Positions 10,202-21,412 of a stretch of 64,000 nucleotides of DNA are shown here, in pieces (within the stretch, counting starts at the first letter, position 1; each line of letters begins with the position of its first letter). Below the pieces are notes generated by a model that was not told where the DNA came from, did no database searches, and saw only the letters and a program-made list of their open reading frames with translations. The stretch comes from Hyposmocoma kahamanoa (lineage: Eukaryota; Arthropoda; Insecta; Lepidoptera; Cosmopterigidae), in NCBI RefSeq assembly GCF_003589595.1, contig NW_020653900.1:1555797-1619796 (forward strand), given 5' to 3'. The position numbers and the translations under genes are program-made.

Positions 10202-12289
10202 CAAACAAATAAATGACCTACAAATTATGTAATGCGTAAAATAAACGCTAAAATAAATGCGAATAGAAACTACAAGTTTATTTCTTTAAATAGGACACGC
10301 GTTAGAAATATTCCTTACATGTAGACATTGACTTACAAATAAGTGGACGACGGGTCTAATACAAAAACCACGAAAAAAATGTCCCAAGTCAACCATTTAA
10401 ACGTAGTGACATGTAAAGGAATATGAAAAAGCTAAAACGTTGAATTTAAATTGTAATGTCATCGCAGTACTGTCTAATTTTGCTTGCTTCGCTGTCAGTC
10501 GAACAAACGAAGACTAAAGCGTGAATGACGCTCTGTATACGATTTTAACGCCCTATAAGTTCGGACACTTTTTAGCGTGGACCCGACGTCCATATAATTG
10601 TAAGTCAATGCATGTAGAGCAAGTAGTGGAAATTAACATGCGGTCGTCGTAGGGCAGTATTAATTAAAACTGGTAGTTGCTGACGCCGTCGTGACAGATT
10701 GAAAGAAAATAATTACAGCAAAGAACGCCTTACACAAATAATAGATAAACAAAATTAATTATAAATAATAATTTACGAACTAGTTCTGATAAATGATTGT
10801 AATTATTATTGGAAATAAAACTATTTCAAGCCAATCTAAATTCACGTACTCAAATAGTACATATTTTTAATGATTTTTAGTTAATGTCGTGAAATGGATC
10901 AGTATTTTAAATAACTACAAATACTTTAACAATACAGTGCCAAAACTTGGTACATTCTGAACAAGTCAGTGTGTAATATCGACTACTCTTGCGATAGCCG
11001 CAATCTCTCATAGTTTTACACTTTCAAAAGTTGGCATTTTGTCGTTAACTTGCAAACACTGCTCTATTGAGTATAAATTCGTGCTAAATCCGTAATTTTG
11101 TTTGGTATTTGTTAGTTTGTCATCCGAGAGGTCGCTCGTGTTCAACTTGCTCGTCAAACATTTCGCCGAAATTTGGTTTACATACGAAATTCTTGCATTT
11201 TATACTCATATTATCGAGCAAGTATAATTAATATGACCAAAATACGAAGAAATAAAAAAAAATAAAACAAAAAGATAATGAAGATATATTGATGGTTGAC
11301 GACGTGAATATAAGAGCTTAAAGGAACCATTACAAAATTAGTTATTTTAAGCTTACTGTTGCAAAACTCTCTATGTTCAATTTTTAAATAGAAATAAAGT
11401 AAAAAGTTTAATGCTGTGATTTTCTTTTTCATATTATTTTTCTCCTTTTTATCACCATTTTCAGATAATTAAAAAGTACCATTAAAACATTCGTTTTCGG
11501 AATAATAATATTTTTTTTTAGTTTATAGCTTTTTTATCCACGCACATAACGCAGTTTGTTAGTGGGCTTACTCATTTGTGTTTTCAAACTTCGAGCATTT
11601 TACATAACCCGTGGTCACTGCTGACTGGTACCACATCTTTCTGCATTTGTGCAAGAAACAGCCTCATAAATCCAACCGCTTCAAGTTGTTAGCGAGGTGA
11701 ATGGAATTTACCCGTTTGCAGACAAAACAATTGAGATTACTTCAGTGGGGACCAAATGTGATATTTTCATAGCCTTTATTATTATTATTGAAAAGGTCAC
11801 GAATTGAACAATAGAATACCTTCATACAGGTGGCCGCAGAATACGACAAAAAGGTCACATATTGCCATCCTGACTAAAAGACAACAAAATATAGAAACAA
11901 CTAAGTCGTGAACGACCTTTGACTTTACGTTCAAGTGACCTCAAGTAAATTTCTGGTTCTCTGTCCATGCAGAACTAAAGTAAACACGCACTATTGCATT
12001 CCGAATTGACCAGGAAGAACCGAAGCTATCGCAGGCATTTATGTCCCACGATCAGCGAGTCACTAACGATAATCCCTTACTAACGCATCCATCCATCATG
12101 TGAACCACCTGGTTCAATGTTTTTTTTTTAGCCGACACTATTTTGCTGTTGGTCAAATGCGTCTTTGGTCTATCACGTATAATGTAGTAGACTCATTCAT
12201 TCTTTGATAATGAGTCTAATCATTCATTGGATCATATCGCAAGAATATCATGATGAAATTCTGCAAATCGGAGAGGTTTATTTTTATAA
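10202..12289. other. no recognised feature (2.1 kb)
   Basis: The longest stretch without an identified repeat. It is AT-rich, without splice-flanked frames or shared families. A minus-strand frame at 11211-11432 is low-complexity Phe/Leu/Ile-rich translation of AT-rich DNA. Confidence 0.4.
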
Positions 12290-12490
12290 AGTTTAATTGC
12301 GTATTTGACCTCCAACTCACCTGATGGAAAACGACGATGAGAGCGACGATGGAGCACGCACACAAATATAATGCGAGGTTCACCCTCGCCAAGATAAGCC
12401 CCAAGTTTATTAACGTTCAGGAAGTAAGTCTGCAGGCAGGGAATTCCACTCCATATTCGTTCGTCATATAAATGTGGAAGCGTAAGTGTA
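12290..12490 (-). repeat. CR1-like LINE 3' end
   Basis: Minus-strand sequence matches the terminal ORF and 3' UTR of the element at 62150-62404, including CACCTGATGGAAAACGACGA on + (antisense of the UTR) and the ACATTTATATG/GGAATTCCACTCC block. Confidence 0.65.
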
Positions 12491-12545
12491 TTGTTTGACA
12501 TGCTCAATTTAATTTGGGCCAGCATGATGGACTATAGCCAGTATT

Positions 12546-13080
12546 TTTGCCTGAAAGGAGATTTGCGCCTATCAGAAGCAAGTATGTACGTGGAAGATTA
12601 TGATGACGTAGAATTTAGATATTTGATTCGGTATACAATAAACTGTTAAATGACGTGGAATATCCGATAACGAACAAAGTGACCTCGTAATAAATTGCGG
12701 TTTAAGGTGTTTAGGGACAGGCTGTGTGTGATCAACCAGATAACTGCAAGAGTTCCGTTTAAATTTCATCACAGTAACGGGATGTCGGAATAGTCCGCCG
12801 ACAGCGTGAAGATAAAACAAGTAGACGGCATGTCTGATGCAAATGAGCTCAGTCTCTCGAGATTGCTTTCAAATTCCTTAGGATGAAGTCTAAATATAAT
12901 CTTACGAACGTAATTGCTTTTTTCTTTTATGTATAGTAAAAGGTTTGACACAATATTAGGTCAGACCTTCTCTGTTAATTAAAACTTTACTCGGAATTGG
13001 AACTCTATTTCTTGAATTGACCACTGTGATGTGATGACCCACCGAAGAGGAGGCTCAATGCCTATAAAATATAATGGGCT
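12546..13080. other. no recognised feature
   Basis: Two minus-strand open frames (12572-12820, 12769-12951) lack any motif I recognise. A short piece at 12508-12540 (GGGCCAGCATGATGGACTAT) resembles the 3' part of a tRNA-SINE tail. Confidence 0.35.
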
Positions 13081-13665
13081 GATGTCTTGGCGTAGGCTTA
13101 TATAAATCTCCCCGAATGGGTTCCCGCCTTGTCGTGGCGAGGGGCTCAGTTCATTTCAAACCACAATGACGCTAATAGGAATCCACGGGTCGGCCGAAGG
13201 AGTTAGGATGGCCCTAGGAAGGGGTCGTTCCGTTCGGGCTCGTATTGGTCCGCGTCTAGCGGGTCCGCGCGGATGCACGCGGAGAGGAGGGTTTCGGGGG
13301 AAGAGATCCTGTCTTCCGTAGCCGAATTTGAGCGATTGGCCCGTGCAGTGGGCGCTTCAAGGAACTCTCTTCGGAAAGTCCACGTGGATGCACGTAGGGT
13401 GTGGCGACGGAGTCTACTAACAAATCCGCCGAGGGGGCTGGGGGAGCATCCACTGAACTTCACAGTTAAGGGAATGTTGTTGTGGCCCCTATGACCCATG
13501 GGTAGCAAACTCGGGGGAGTTCTTTGCCCAGCATTGAGGGGTCCGAGATGGAATGCTCGCATGGTCTTCGGCAAGCTTTATATTTGGAGTCGGGGGACCA
13601 ATGTGTCTCCATCCTCGGGGAGGAGATGAGCGGGGCGCTGCCAGCCGCTGGTGGACACGCAACAC
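13081..13665. other. GC-rich island, possible LINE 5' region
   Basis: This block is clearly richer in G and C than its surroundings, with CCTTGTCGTGGCGAGGGGCT near its start. Both strands carry open frames (minus 13203-13574, plus 13273-13494). The plus frame includes SGEEILSSVAEFERLARAVG, which looks helical. The composition is that of a non-LTR retrotransposon 5' end or a CpG-rich promoter. Nothing in the sequence identifies a family, and no second copy exists in the window. Confidence 0.35.
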
Positions 13666-14560
13666 CAGAATAAATTGATTGCTAATCAGGTCACAGCAAG
13701 TTTCAGCAATAAAGAAAATTACAAAGAAGAAGCAATAAGTTTTACTGTTAATACAATCTACTGTTGTACAATATTGCTTATATAATTCTAAGTGGGAGTG
13801 AATCATGTTTAAAGTAAATTAGGACGAAGCGCCCCTCAGGACAGTCGCGTTCAGGAATTTAATTTCAGCACAAGATAGTTTTTAACTCTCGGTTTAATTG
13901 TGAAGTTATTCGTTTACTTCAAAACTTTCCCAAGACATTTCAAGAGGTACTTATTATAAATCTGTTTAATCTGGATTACACGGCGTGCTAGGGAAATCAT
14001 TTGCTGTTTTTTAGAAATCATCTTCCTCTAAAAACGAATATATATCCGGGTGGAAATTTGTAATGCCACCTGGAGGGAAAGTACTCTAAATACTGGAGAT
14101 AGAAATTTTTACTTAAAAGAAACATTCCTTTATTTTTTAAAAGAAATAAAACTGTGTTCATAGATTTTCGAAAATTTCTAGCAACACGCGGGAATTGAAC
14201 CTGCTTTAATCTGAAAAAAATGCACCCTGCACTTTTATTGCATCGATCGATCGGGTTAATTATAAGAATAAAATCGCTCTCACAAAGTTGGTTAATTAAA
14301 TAAAAAAAAAAAAACCAGGAAATCTTAACGTATTTTGATAAAACAAAAAAAATGGTAATCTAACTAACTAGTTGCTCGAAATGAGCTCCATTTTCTTGGA
14401 TACACAAATTTAATCTTTTAACGAAATCATTTTGAGTAACTTTTAATAACGTGTTGTGATGAATTGTATTACAAATCGTATTCTGAACCTCAGCCTTCAA
14501 AATGAATTTGTTTTTAGACTAAATAAAAGTCCCCTTTCCCCCCTTCCCTCCTTTAGTAAC
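13666..14560. other. no recognised feature
   Basis: AT-rich; only poly(A) runs and short frames. Confidence 0.4.
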
Positions 14561-14828
14561 GCTCCTTAACGATTGTAGGGCAATGGACGCGCGAGCGCCG
14601 AAGTGAGAATGCATTTATGTGCTTTGCGAATTTTTTGTGTGTTTTATTTGAAAAATACAGAAGATCAAAGGTAAGCGAATTTAATACCTAAATATGACAG
14701 ATCGAGCAATTCTAGCTGCTGCGAAAGGCTTAATATCTCTTTGTGGTGTCTTATACTGTGATATGGTGTAGGTTCCTTTATTTAGTAATAATGTCTGTTA
14801 CCGATTGATCAGTGTCTTGTTCCCGCAG

Positions 14829-14884
14829 ATGAATTCTTCGGGCCGCCGCCATCGCTGGGCTCCCGTGAAGAAAAAGAAGCTAAG
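14829..14884 (+). CDS. candidate host-gene internal exon
   Basis: A 56-nt GC-rich segment is bounded by a strong acceptor (GTCTTGTTCCCGCAG, ending 14828) and a donor (AAG|GTAAAA at 14885). With two bases completing a codon from the previous exon, the frame reads EFFGPPPSLGSREEKEAK and ends in phase 0. The proline/charge pattern looks like a real disordered protein segment. About 160 bases upstream a second good donor (CAAAG|GTAAGC, 14671) could end a preceding exon within about 14560-14670, giving a 158-nt intron. However, the EFFG frame meets a stop in that upstream segment, so the upstream exon would be non-coding or another one is used. The other frame would start at the ATG (14829, MNSSGRRHRWAP). 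I do not recognise the gene, and further exons are not found nearby. Confidence 0.35.
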
Positions 14885-14974
14885 GTAAAATTAACGCTTT
14901 CATAATTAACAAAACATATTCTGTACTAATTAAAGTATATATCTCTCTAAATGCATCATAACAAAAGAAAAAAG

Positions 14975-15055
14975 CCGCTTTGCGACCGCTTCGATTCCTG
15001 GTAGGACCGGGAGGGTCAGACAACCGTCTGACAACAGAAAACCCAGACCACAACC
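14975..15055 (+). repeat. family E SINE fragment
   Basis: Contains CGATTCCTGGTAGGACC, the B-box and start of the family E body, then diverges. An antisense family E piece lies on the far side of the family A copy (15352-15405). Confidence 0.45.
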
Positions 15056-15068
15056 AATTTTTTGTAAC

Positions 15069-15348
15069 ACTAGAGCTCCTTGTGAAAGAGTTCATCCAGG
15101 GAGGTACTGCCACCTCACCTATTTCTGTCGCCAAGGAGTAATGTGGGCATTCACTGCTTGGCGGGTTCAATGATGAAGGGTAAGGCTGCTGGTGAAACTG
15201 CAAGCAAACGAGACTTGTCAACTTTATGTCTCAAGGTGACGAGCGCAGGAGCAGTGCTCAAAGTGGCTTTGCAATTGTTATAGGTGGCCGTGTCGCTTAT
15301 CATCAGGAACTTGACTTATTCGTCCCGTAATTTTTATTATAATAAAAA
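15069..15348 (+). mobile_element. family A SINE-like copy
   Basis: From CTAGAGCTCCTTGTGAAAGA to an ATTATAATAAAAAAA end; a ~25-bp deletion removes the GATCTTTGCGATTTAAAG block. Confidence 0.75.
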
Positions 15349-15351
15349 AAG

Positions 15352-15405
15352 TTTGAAAAATTCATTTCCCAAATTGGTCCTACCGGGAATCGAAGCCGGG
15401 TTTGA
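15352..15405 (-). repeat. family E SINE fragment
   Basis: On + reads TTCATTTCCCAAATTGGTCC then ACCGGGAATCGAAGCCGGG: reverse complement of the family E B box (TTCGATTCCCGGT) and body start. Confidence 0.55.
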
Positions 15406-15494
15406 TAATTTATTAACAATCAGGTTAAACAACAATATACTACTGATAAAATAAATACGTTTTGTAAGTACTTTACTATCCTTATTATTATTAT

Positions 15495-15740
15495 ATTATG
15501 AGCCTATACTGTCCCCCTCCTTCCACACTTCCCTGTTTCGCGCCATTGAGATTTAGTCTTTTAGGCGCGCGTCTAGCTCGTCTCTCCATCGACGCTTTGG
15601 TCTGCCGCGAACTCGTTTCCTGTCTTTGGGGATCCATACTGTGGTAGATTTCGACTAAGACCACCGTGCATCAGACATGACCCGCCCAGTCTCACTTTAG
15701 TTTACCCGCTTGCTGACCCATATCGGCGTTAGTATAAAAT
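15495..15740 (-). pseudogene. LINE ORF2 C-terminal fragment
   Basis: The minus strand encodes VWIPKDRKRVRGRPKRRWRD followed by ELDARLKD. The R-G-R-P-K/T-R-W-x-D/E pattern closes the ORF2 of RTE-like insect elements (compare SVGRPPTRWTDDL in the frame at 28991). A frameshift separates it from the upstream WAGHV motif. No RT catalytic region is left. Confidence 0.6.
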
Positions 15741-16978
15741 TATAAAATAAATTGTACTTGTTCCTCCAACCGATATCTGGGATTTTATAATACTCTATGT
15801 GAGTAACGAGTTTTGCCGAATAAAACCGAGAAATGCTAAAGTCACGTGTTATGCCCATTTCAGTAAATTTAAATTTTTAAACGCTCCTCTGTAAACTTGT
15901 CAATTTCGACATACGATACTTTACGTAGGAGGGGTCGAAATAATAGTATGTATGTACTTATTTTAATTTTACTAATTTTTATTGTATATGGCAAAACGTC
16001 GAGTGAGGAAGGAGGAATTAAAACCGATACAATACATTTGCGAAAACCGATACAACGCATTACTTAAAAAACAGCAGTTTTGTTGTCTTTAGGATGTGAT
16101 TTGTTGAAAATTACTATGTCACAAGTTATCGCAGAAAATTTCTTAATATTGTATGTACCTGTTTGGTCAGAAGTGCCAATAAAACCAGAACAATTGGTTA
16201 TTTTGTTTTTCAAATAGAGACTGATTTGATTTCATTGTAACAGCGTACAACGTGCAGTTTTTGCATTTTAATTTTAATAAATATTTACGGCATTTTAAAT
16301 GTAGCAGACCTGTAGTTTTATCCATATTTAAAACAAAATATACGCCTTATGTCTAAAAACGACATTAGATACATCAATAAAATGGATCAACATATTGGAC
16401 TCCAAATTAGTTCCAGCAAAATCACTTCTTGAAAGTTGTTTGGTATTTTGTGCGCCTTATTAGCGCCTTATGTTACAATTTCGATATACAGAAAAATTGC
16501 TGCTTGGTTTTGAAAACGCAATTGCTGTAACTAGTATAAAACCCATGTTAAATCAATTTCAGAATAATTTCGTCAATGCACTTTGATGGCGTTCCGTTTA
16601 TATACATCATACTTTAAAACTGACTTTCTACTAATTCAAATTAAAGAGAAATGATTTTTTGAAATAGTTTTTCGGCCCTGGTGTAGTCTTATTTTTCGAG
16701 ATACGACAAGATCGCTTTCCGGCGTCGATATATAAAATTTTTTGAATTTGAAATGAAAACAATATGCATTTCAGTACAAACATGAATTAACAGTTATGTT
16801 AATTCTTTAAAAAACATGTAAAGGCTATTTTTTTTAAAGGCAACAAAAGCAAACAAAGTGTTCACTGACAGCAATTTTCTGTTCCCAAAAAAGAAGATAA
16901 AAAAATATTGCGCGACATAACTTTACTTTTTATTCTGAAATTTTTAATAATAATCAAAGTTAGCTTATGTATATAGTT
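15741..16978. other. no recognised feature
   Basis: AT-rich, no shared repeat or supported frame. Confidence 0.4.
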
Positions 16979-17165
16979 TCACTGCAGGGCACAGTTCTCC
17001 TCTCACATTGCGAGTGCTTGGGCTGTAGTTCCACGCGGATCCAAATCGGATTGAGAACTTCACACACGTGATGTTTTCCTTTATCGGAAAGCTCAAGGTA
17101 AATTTCAAATTAAATTCCGAAAACTCAGCTGGCGGTAGGTCAAACCACTAGGCTACCACAGTTAC
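16979..17165 (-). mobile_element. family F tRNA-derived SINE
   Basis: Minus strand starts with the head GTGGTAGCCTAGTGGTTTGA (A-box like) and runs through GTGTGTGAAGTTCTCAATCC into CAGCCCAAGCACTCGCAATG and a CTGTGCCCTGCAGTG tail, the same order as the + copy at 59228. Confidence 0.65.
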
Positions 17166-17203
17166 TTAAAGTCTTTACTAACAATATCAATTATAAATTT
17201 TAA

Positions 17204-17245
17204 CCATGCTGGTCTGCCTCGCAGAGGTCCCGGGTTTAATTAAAT
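17204..17245 (+). repeat. family B SINE head fragment
   Basis: ACCATGCTGGTCTGCCTCGC then AGAGGTCCCGGGTTT: the anticodon arm and T arm of the tRNA-Gly-like head without its body. Confidence 0.5.
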
Positions 17246-17308
17246 TATCATATACATATAATCTTTCTTGAACACGACTGGTCGCGTGCGGAATCTGACA
17301 CATATAAA

Positions 17309-17447
17309 TATACGCATATTTGTTGATTTTTCAAAAAAACCAACGTTTCGGACCCTTTACAGATCCCATGGTCACGGTTGACTCAGTAAATCTGGAAAAA
17401 TAGTTTTATTTCCTATGTGTAACAATCGCGAAAACCTAAGAACTCGA
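17309..17447. repeat. Penelope-like terminal module, rearranged
   Basis: The second half of the module seen at 44629-44774 (AACGTTTCGGACCCTTTACA ... CATGGTCACGGTTGACT) is in + orientation, followed immediately by the first half in reverse complement (GGAAAAATAGTTTTATTTCC ... GCGAAAACCTAAGAACTCG). The two halves are therefore inverted relative to each other. Confidence 0.6.
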
Positions 17448-17818
17448 AATATAAATTTACTTATAAATACTTTGTACCTGCTCTCCTCTTGTGTTTACTA
17501 TTTTTGCTTGTTTACCATCTTGAAGTTAAACTTATCGCGTGGTATTTTAATGAAAACACTCACCAGCTGATGTAGTTGGACTTCGAAATAACTAAATTAA
17601 CAAAGAACTAACTTCAATTGAAGAAGCAACAAATAGTTTTTAATTTAAGCGTTGGTTGTTTACATTGTTAACCTGTTTAATTCCTTACCTTATTAAGTAT
17701 GAGTGGTGTTATTTTATAAAAAAAACAGAATGCCGGCGTGATAAAGGTCATTTTTTTTAGTTTGTTTAACAGTAAATAATATAATATATTATTTATTTTA
17801 TGAATAGTATATGTATGT
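17448..17818. other. no recognised feature
   Basis: AT-rich filler between repeats. Confidence 0.35.
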
Positions 17819-18043
17819 ATGTGCCAAACAACCACACAAATTGCCTGGTCTCAAACTACGCAAATTCCCTATGCTATGAGGACCAGAGCAATGGAATTCA
17901 CTCTGGGGCAGTTCCCAGAACACCCAGACCTGAACCAATTTAGGCAAATTCATTTCCCAAATTGGTCCTACCGGAAAACGAACCCAGAACCTCGCATCCA
18001 GCGCCCACAATGTAAACCGTTAGAAAACTGAGGTTGTCTAATA
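17819..18043 (-). mobile_element. family E tRNA-derived SINE, full length
   Basis: Minus strand: tRNA-like head with TCTAACGGTTTACATTGTGG and a diverged B box GGGTTCGTTTTCCGGTAGGA, followed by the body AATTTGGGAAATGAATTTGC and the tail GTGTGGTTGTTTGGCACATA. Best complete copy of the family here. Confidence 0.65.
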
Positions 18044-18076
18044 TGAAATTACCTTGACGCTCTGGAAATGTGATGC

Positions 18077-18367
18077 TGGAGAAAAGAGCTTGGGGTATCG
18101 TGGACAGAGTTTCGTAAAAACGTTTCCATACTCCAAAAACTCAGCATCAAACAACGTCTGTCTGTTCTGGTAGTAACTCGCAATCTGAAATTCTTTGGTC
18201 ACGTTTCAAGACGGAATATTGATTCAATACAGCGTCTTGTCGTGCAAAGCAGGGTAAAGGTCACCCATGCGATGGGCCTATCAATTAAAATCTGCAGTGA
18301 GTGGTTCTTTAGACGAGTGTACCAGGAAGTTCACCAACATAGAGAGATAGAGAAATTTTCGCCCTGA
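18077..18367 (+). pseudogene. LINE reverse-transcriptase C-terminal fragment
   Basis: A 96-codon open frame without an initial Met encodes WRKELGVSWTEFRKNVSILQ, KQRLSVLVVTRNLKFFGHVS and RRNIDSIQRLVVQSRVKV. W-R-(K)-x-L-G-(I/V)-S-W-T, L-K-F-F-G-H-(I/V) and the R-R-N block are typical of the region after the RT domain in RTE-like ORF2 proteins. The frame is truncated at both ends and stops where the antisense family A copy begins. Confidence 0.65.
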
Positions 18368-18520
18368 GGCATAAGTTGACAAGTCCCATGTGCCTGTAAA
18401 TTCACCAACACGCTACCGTTCAAAACCGTTGTCCGCATTACAGTTTGGGGTTCAGAAATAGTTAAAGGTGGCGGTAGTTGCCTGGACGAACACTTTCACA
18501 AGGAACTCTTCTGCTACTAC
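18366..18520 (-). repeat. family A fragment (5' half)
   Basis: Reverse complement from CTGAGGCATAAGTTGACAAG to the family A start (GGACGAACACTTTCACAAGG). Confidence 0.65.
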
Positions 18521-19017
18521 GGTAGTCAGTACGTCTGTCATTTGAGGTTTAAAAGAATATTTTTTGTTTCTGTAGTAAGTGTTTTATGCAGTGAATAAGT
18601 CTCTTATTTATATACTTCCTTGAAAAGAAGCACGTTTCTACATGGTTTTCTCCAGAGACGAACATTTACCAGATAAAGCCTGAAAACCAGTAAGGTGCGT
18701 AAGGTAACTTTTCGACACCGTTTTTTAAGCAATGTGTTAAATAGAATAAAGCGAGGTTAGAAATTATAAAGATATATTATCTGATCATTATCCATGCTGA
18801 TTCATAATCTTGTCTCTTTAGAAAAATCTTTCGATTGACCCTGGATACGTGTGCATTCGTCTGGGATACAAACCCATGGCACGACATTGCTAACGGTAGC
18901 ATTTTGTTGTTCCAATTAATTTTTTATCTAGGCCTATTTATCATTCAGAATTATTATGACAATTAACATTTCGAACCTTGGAATAAAGTCGATTTATTTT
19001 AATAATGTAATAGGTCA
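18521..19017. other. no recognised feature
   Basis: No shared repeat or supported frame. Confidence 0.4.
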
Positions 19018-19133
19018 CCTGTATAATAGTCCCACTGCTAGGCACAGGCAGCTTTCTGACTGGATAAGTCCGGAATCGGCCCCGGACCGTCTGCTTGAGA
19101 AGCGGTAGCTCAAACGTATTAGGCTACTACAAC
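19018..19133 (-). repeat. family F SINE, body-deleted
   Basis: Minus strand: GTAGTAGCCTAATACGTTTG head, TCAAGCAGACGG, a Cys-loop-like GGGGCCGATTCCGG B box and a GCCTGTGCCTAGCAGTGGGA tail. Confidence 0.5.
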
Positions 19134-19194
19134 TGTTTCGTTTTATTTTTATTTATTTATTTATATTTATAGAAATATATCTTTTTTATGGTTG

Positions 19195-20565
19195 CATCGA
19201 GATATAACCAGAAATAAAGATGAAATGTCATTTAATTTATTTGAAAACTATTCTGCCAAATCATTACAGTGACAACTGCGCCTCGATTGCTCACCCCGAA
19301 TTCGAAACAATTGACGAGTGTCATCAATAGTTTAACTTGAAATCGACCAGTTTAACTTGAGCTTTGTTGTAATAGACGAAAATTGCAAAATTACATAATT
19401 TACTATTTAATTACCGATGAAATGTGATTCTGTTTGTTTTGTAATTAGATATTTTGCTGTTTTCCCACACCACCGAATGGAACAGTCCCGCATAGTAGAG
19501 ATAATATCTTTATTAGAATAAATACAGAATATTTTTGAAATATTCGGAGACGTACACACAGGTCAGTTGTTGGCGCTGGAAATAGTTTTCAGCTTTCTAA
19601 TTTGTGATTTAAGCGCAAACGAGAGGTGATATTTAAAAGTGACATCAGTACCATTTCACTGATGAGTTCTCTCTATCTACTGATCCGAGAGATAGAGTTT
19701 TCCGGAGAGACTGTGGGCTCGACGGCGGCGGGAAGACCAGGGTACGACGGGCGTTCGGGCCAAGCCCTCCGCCAGTGATACGCCTTTGCGTATCTGGCGG
19801 ACCCGGACTTGGGTAAGGACTCGCTGGGGTTTGTGGTTAGCTGCAGAGATGGACATGTTTGTCTGCCCCGGTTTTTGCTTGTGTCGGGGCGTCTGTCTCG
19901 TGAGCAGCTAGCGCGTCTTAGTAATGGTCTAGTTGAGGGCCTGTATGCGAGGAGACGCGTGAGTTGCCCTTTAAGTAGGAAAGTATGTCCGGACATTGTC
20001 GCAGGACACTGCGACTAACATTTCCGCCATTAGCCCGGAGAGCTAGCGAGGATAAGCTAGATATCCTCCGGTCCCTCCAGCCGATTAGGTTATTGGGGAG
20101 AGACGTCGTTTTTCGGCGTTGGGAAGTGAGCGTACCTTACAGCTCCGCCACCAATGAAGATATTTGGTAGTGGACTCAGAGTCGACGGCTTAGCGGTGGG
20201 AACTGCTAGTTGTGCAATGCGCAACGGGAAGTGAGCGTGCCTACAGCTCCTGTACCTATCTAGAAAATAGAGAGAGTATTGTACGTGCACCCGGAGCGGC
20301 TCACCCGAGGCACTAGCCTCTCGAAGAACCGGATGAAGTCAAGTGACAGAGGTCGGTGACAACCTTGTGCACTGGCTGATCTGGGGTCAGAACCTGAACT
20401 TGTAAGGTTCCTGTGCGCGCACAGGTTATAATGTCCTTCTCGTATGTAAGGGTAGGTAGGGAGGGTCACTATAATTAAAACTAACGTAGAAAGATATGGT
20501 GCTTGATGAGTCCCCAGGGATGGATGACCATTATTTCGACTCTATTTCTGGTTATATACTCGATG
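19195..20565 (-). mobile_element. hAT-like MITE (CATCGAG...CTCGATG) carrying an insert
   Basis: The inverted ends (CATCGAG-ATATAACCAGAAAT at left, GGTTATATACTCGATG at right) match the copies at 33861 and 36827. The element is flanked by a perfect 8-bp direct repeat, TATGGTTG (19187-19194 and 20566-20573), the duplication length expected of hAT transposons. It lacks a transposase frame. Its own sequence is 19195-19667 plus 20504-20565; between them lies an 836-bp foreign insert. Confidence 0.75.
19668..20503. mobile_element. unidentified GC-rich insertion with 8-bp target duplication
   Basis: Compared with the uninterrupted copy at 36827, this block is extra. It is flanked by TGATGAGT on both sides (19660-19667, 20504-20511), an 8-bp target-site duplication. 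It is richer in G+C than its surroundings, has several overlapping short open frames on both strands, no terminal inverted repeat and no A tail. A hairpin (CTCTATCT...AGATAGAG) marks the left end, and an internal direct repeat GGGAAGTGAGCGTRCCT occurs twice (near 20120 and 20225). I do not recognise the family. Confidence 0.6.
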
Positions 20566-20851
20566 TATGGTTGCATTATGTGAAATGCCACATCTATTTT
20601 GTTTCTAGCTCCACGGCCGTCTCACTTGTTGTTCTGTCGGGCGTTGACAATTTGTAGCGTCCTAATTAATTCCGAATATCAACGCGCTGTAGTGACGCGA
20701 AGTATTTGTTTGCTCGCGCATTTCTTGGAAACTTGAGAAGTTGAAACTGAGAAAATTGGCTAGCTCGATTCTTGAGACTTTTATTGTAAATAAAAATGTT
20801 TGTGTAATACTGTTGGCGAATTTTTATAATACTTTAGTTTGTTTTTTTTTT

Positions 20852-21251
20852 NNNNNNNNNNNNNNNNNNNNNNNNNNNNNNNNNNNNNNNNNNNNNNNNN
20901 NNNNNNNNNNNNNNNNNNNNNNNNNNNNNNNNNNNNNNNNNNNNNNNNNNNNNNNNNNNNNNNNNNNNNNNNNNNNNNNNNNNNNNNNNNNNNNNNNNNN
21001 NNNNNNNNNNNNNNNNNNNNNNNNNNNNNNNNNNNNNNNNNNNNNNNNNNNNNNNNNNNNNNNNNNNNNNNNNNNNNNNNNNNNNNNNNNNNNNNNNNNN
21101 NNNNNNNNNNNNNNNNNNNNNNNNNNNNNNNNNNNNNNNNNNNNNNNNNNNNNNNNNNNNNNNNNNNNNNNNNNNNNNNNNNNNNNNNNNNNNNNNNNNN
21201 NNNNNNNNNNNNNNNNNNNNNNNNNNNNNNNNNNNNNNNNNNNNNNNNNNN
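20852..21251. other. assembly gap (400 N)
   Basis: Exactly 400 unknown bases, the round length of an estimated scaffold gap. Any reading frame that spans it is an artefact. Confidence 0.98.
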
Positions 21252-21291
21252 AAATCTGCGATACGGTTAAAGCAGTCGTTAAAAAACCAGA

Positions 21292-21329
21292 ACAAAGATC
21301 TGCAAAATATATTTATTGCAGATCTTTGT
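21292..21329. repeat. perfect 14-bp hairpin
   Basis: ACAAAGATCTGCAA and its exact reverse complement are separated by 10 AT-rich bases, just 40 bp after the gap. Confidence 0.6.
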
Positions 21330-21412
21330 CCATTATAGAAAAATTCGTTAAAAATAATTTCAAGTTTTTTTCATATTAGAACCAATTAGAAAATTATCAC
21401 AAAAATGTTACA

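Noticed and set aside
13203..13574. 123-residue minus-strand frame as a gene
   Set aside because: GC-rich DNA has long frames on both strands; proline/arginine-rich composition without a domain.
20741..21379. Long open frames on both strands
   Set aside because: They span the 400-N gap and exist only because N does not encode stops.
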